Assembly (NCBI GenBank): GCA_023134955.1
Contig: JAGLUC010000203.1
Span: 1-14,997 of the forward strand
Reading direction: 5' to 3'
DNA length: 14,997 nucleotides
DNA from: Methylococcales bacterium
Lineage (GTDB): Bacteria > Pseudomonadota > Gammaproteobacteria > Methylococcales > Methylomonadaceae
The notes below the pieces were generated by a model. The model was not told the origin of the DNA. It saw nothing but the letters and a program-made list of their open reading frames with translations, and searched no databases. This document shows, one piece after another, positions 14,576-14,997 of this stretch (position 1 is its first letter; each line of letters opens with the position of its first letter). The position numbers were made by a program, and so were the translations under genes.

Positions 14576-14947
14576 GATAAAAAGTGGTACACACAGTGGG
14601 ACACAAATCCAATATGACAAAAAACAGTCAAACTGACAACTCATTGAAATAAATGCCCAGAAATTAAACCCTTATTTCATCCAGCGATGGCTTCACGTTT
14701 TTATCAAACCGTTAAAGACTTACGAAATGGACTTAATACAGAAGATTCAAGAAATGAAGCATCAGAACATTTACGAGCACTTGTGGATAAAATTGTGCTC
14801 ACACCTAAAGGCGGTGAGAAAGAACTATCTATTGATTTATATGGTGATCTTGCTGGGATTCTAAATATGGCAACGGAGAACAAAGATATGGGAAAACTTA
14901 TGAAATCAATCGGATTCAGTTACTACCAGCTAATGATAACATTTCTG

Positions 14948-14966
14948 ACACTATCCAAGATAGTGT
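14948..14966 (-). terminator. Perfect 8-bp hairpin directly after the tRNA 3' end
   Basis: ACACTATC (14948-14955) and GATAGTGT (14959-14966) are exact reverse complements with a 3-base loop, next to the CCA end of the tRNA (14967). No T run follows on the tRNA strand, so it could be a weak terminator, a processing signal or part of the attachment site. Confidence 0.4.
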
Positions 14967-14997
14967 TGGTAGCGGGGGCAGGATTTGAACCTACGAC
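14967..14997 (-). tRNA. tRNA 3' end, probably initiator tRNA-Met (partial)
   Basis: Read on the minus strand, the edge holds GTAGG-TTCAAAT-CCTGC, a T-arm, then CCCCGCTACCA, the 3' acceptor strand with encoded CCA. The TTCAAAT loop and the run of C in the acceptor strand fit initiator tRNA-Met of gammaproteobacteria. The anticodon lies outside the window, so identity is not proven. It is the likely integration target of the island. Confidence 0.75.

Larger units (their letters stand above)
14648..14997 (+). pseudogene. 5'-truncated serine recombinase reading into the tRNA end
   Basis: The frame is open from 14648 (just after a TGA) to the window edge, with the first ATG at 14687. The translation LFHPAMASRFYQTVKDLRNGL, then EASEHLRALVDKIVLTP and ELSIDLYGDLAGIL, matches the extreme C-terminal region of large serine recombinases. 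The catalytic N-terminal resolvase domain and the zinc-ribbon middle are absent, so no recombination activity is possible. The frame ends in VAGAGFEPTT, the translation of the antisense of a tRNA 3' end; such tails are familiar in recombinase genes lying against their tRNA target. It marks an old integration at this tRNA. Confidence 0.7.

Overview
The window looks like the terminal part of a defence-rich genomic island in a fairly AT-rich bacterium, most likely a gammaproteobacterium. This rests on the style of the AlpA-like regulator, the type I restriction genes and the tRNA. The species cannot be named from the sequence. The right edge runs into the 3' end of a minus-strand tRNA gene that looks like initiator tRNA-Met. 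A 5'-truncated serine recombinase reads into that tRNA end, which is typical of an island boundary.

Layout. Positions 1-318 hold no convincing gene but several hairpins, followed by a 59-aa ORF with an almost perfect ribosome binding site. A long minus-strand cluster, read right to left, then fills 11945 to 550. It begins with the 3' remnant of an hsdS-like gene and continues with hsdM, an unknown 74-aa gene, a deleted hsdS, a DUF559 nuclease-like gene and a DUF6933-like gene. After these come hsdR (split by an insertion), a YgjP/SprT-type metalloprotease, a SIR2-APAZ gene and a short prokaryotic Argonaute. The last two form a complete SPARSA-type pair (guide-directed NAD+-depleting defence) with a TAATG start/stop overlap.

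The type I restriction-modification operon carrying this pair appears dead as a restriction system. hsdS has lost both target-recognition domains and carries a frameshift, and a second S-like gene is reduced to its 3' end. hsdR is interrupted by a 176-bp MITE-like element (7071-7246) with 25-bp terminal inverted repeats and a perfect 8-bp target duplication; removing the element restores the frame exactly. hsdM is open but carries an in-frame insertion of about 47 residues made of GC-rich palindromic repeats. The same repeat family forms the N-terminal part of the DUF559 protein. The SPARSA pair at the operon's distal end is intact.

On the plus strand, an AbiEi-like winged-helix/Fic fusion protein (12132-13685) sits directly behind four repeats with exact 24-bp spacing, each built on an AACCTA-N4-TAGGTT-type palindrome; this is probably an autoregulatory operator array. 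A short C-terminal remnant of a TIR-domain protein overlaps the fic 3' end. From 13831 to 14100 there is a dense set of inverted repeats, including a perfect 14-bp stem and a possible three-way-junction RNA. Two small genes (AlpA-like regulator and a 65-aa unknown), the recombinase remnant and the tRNA end complete the window.
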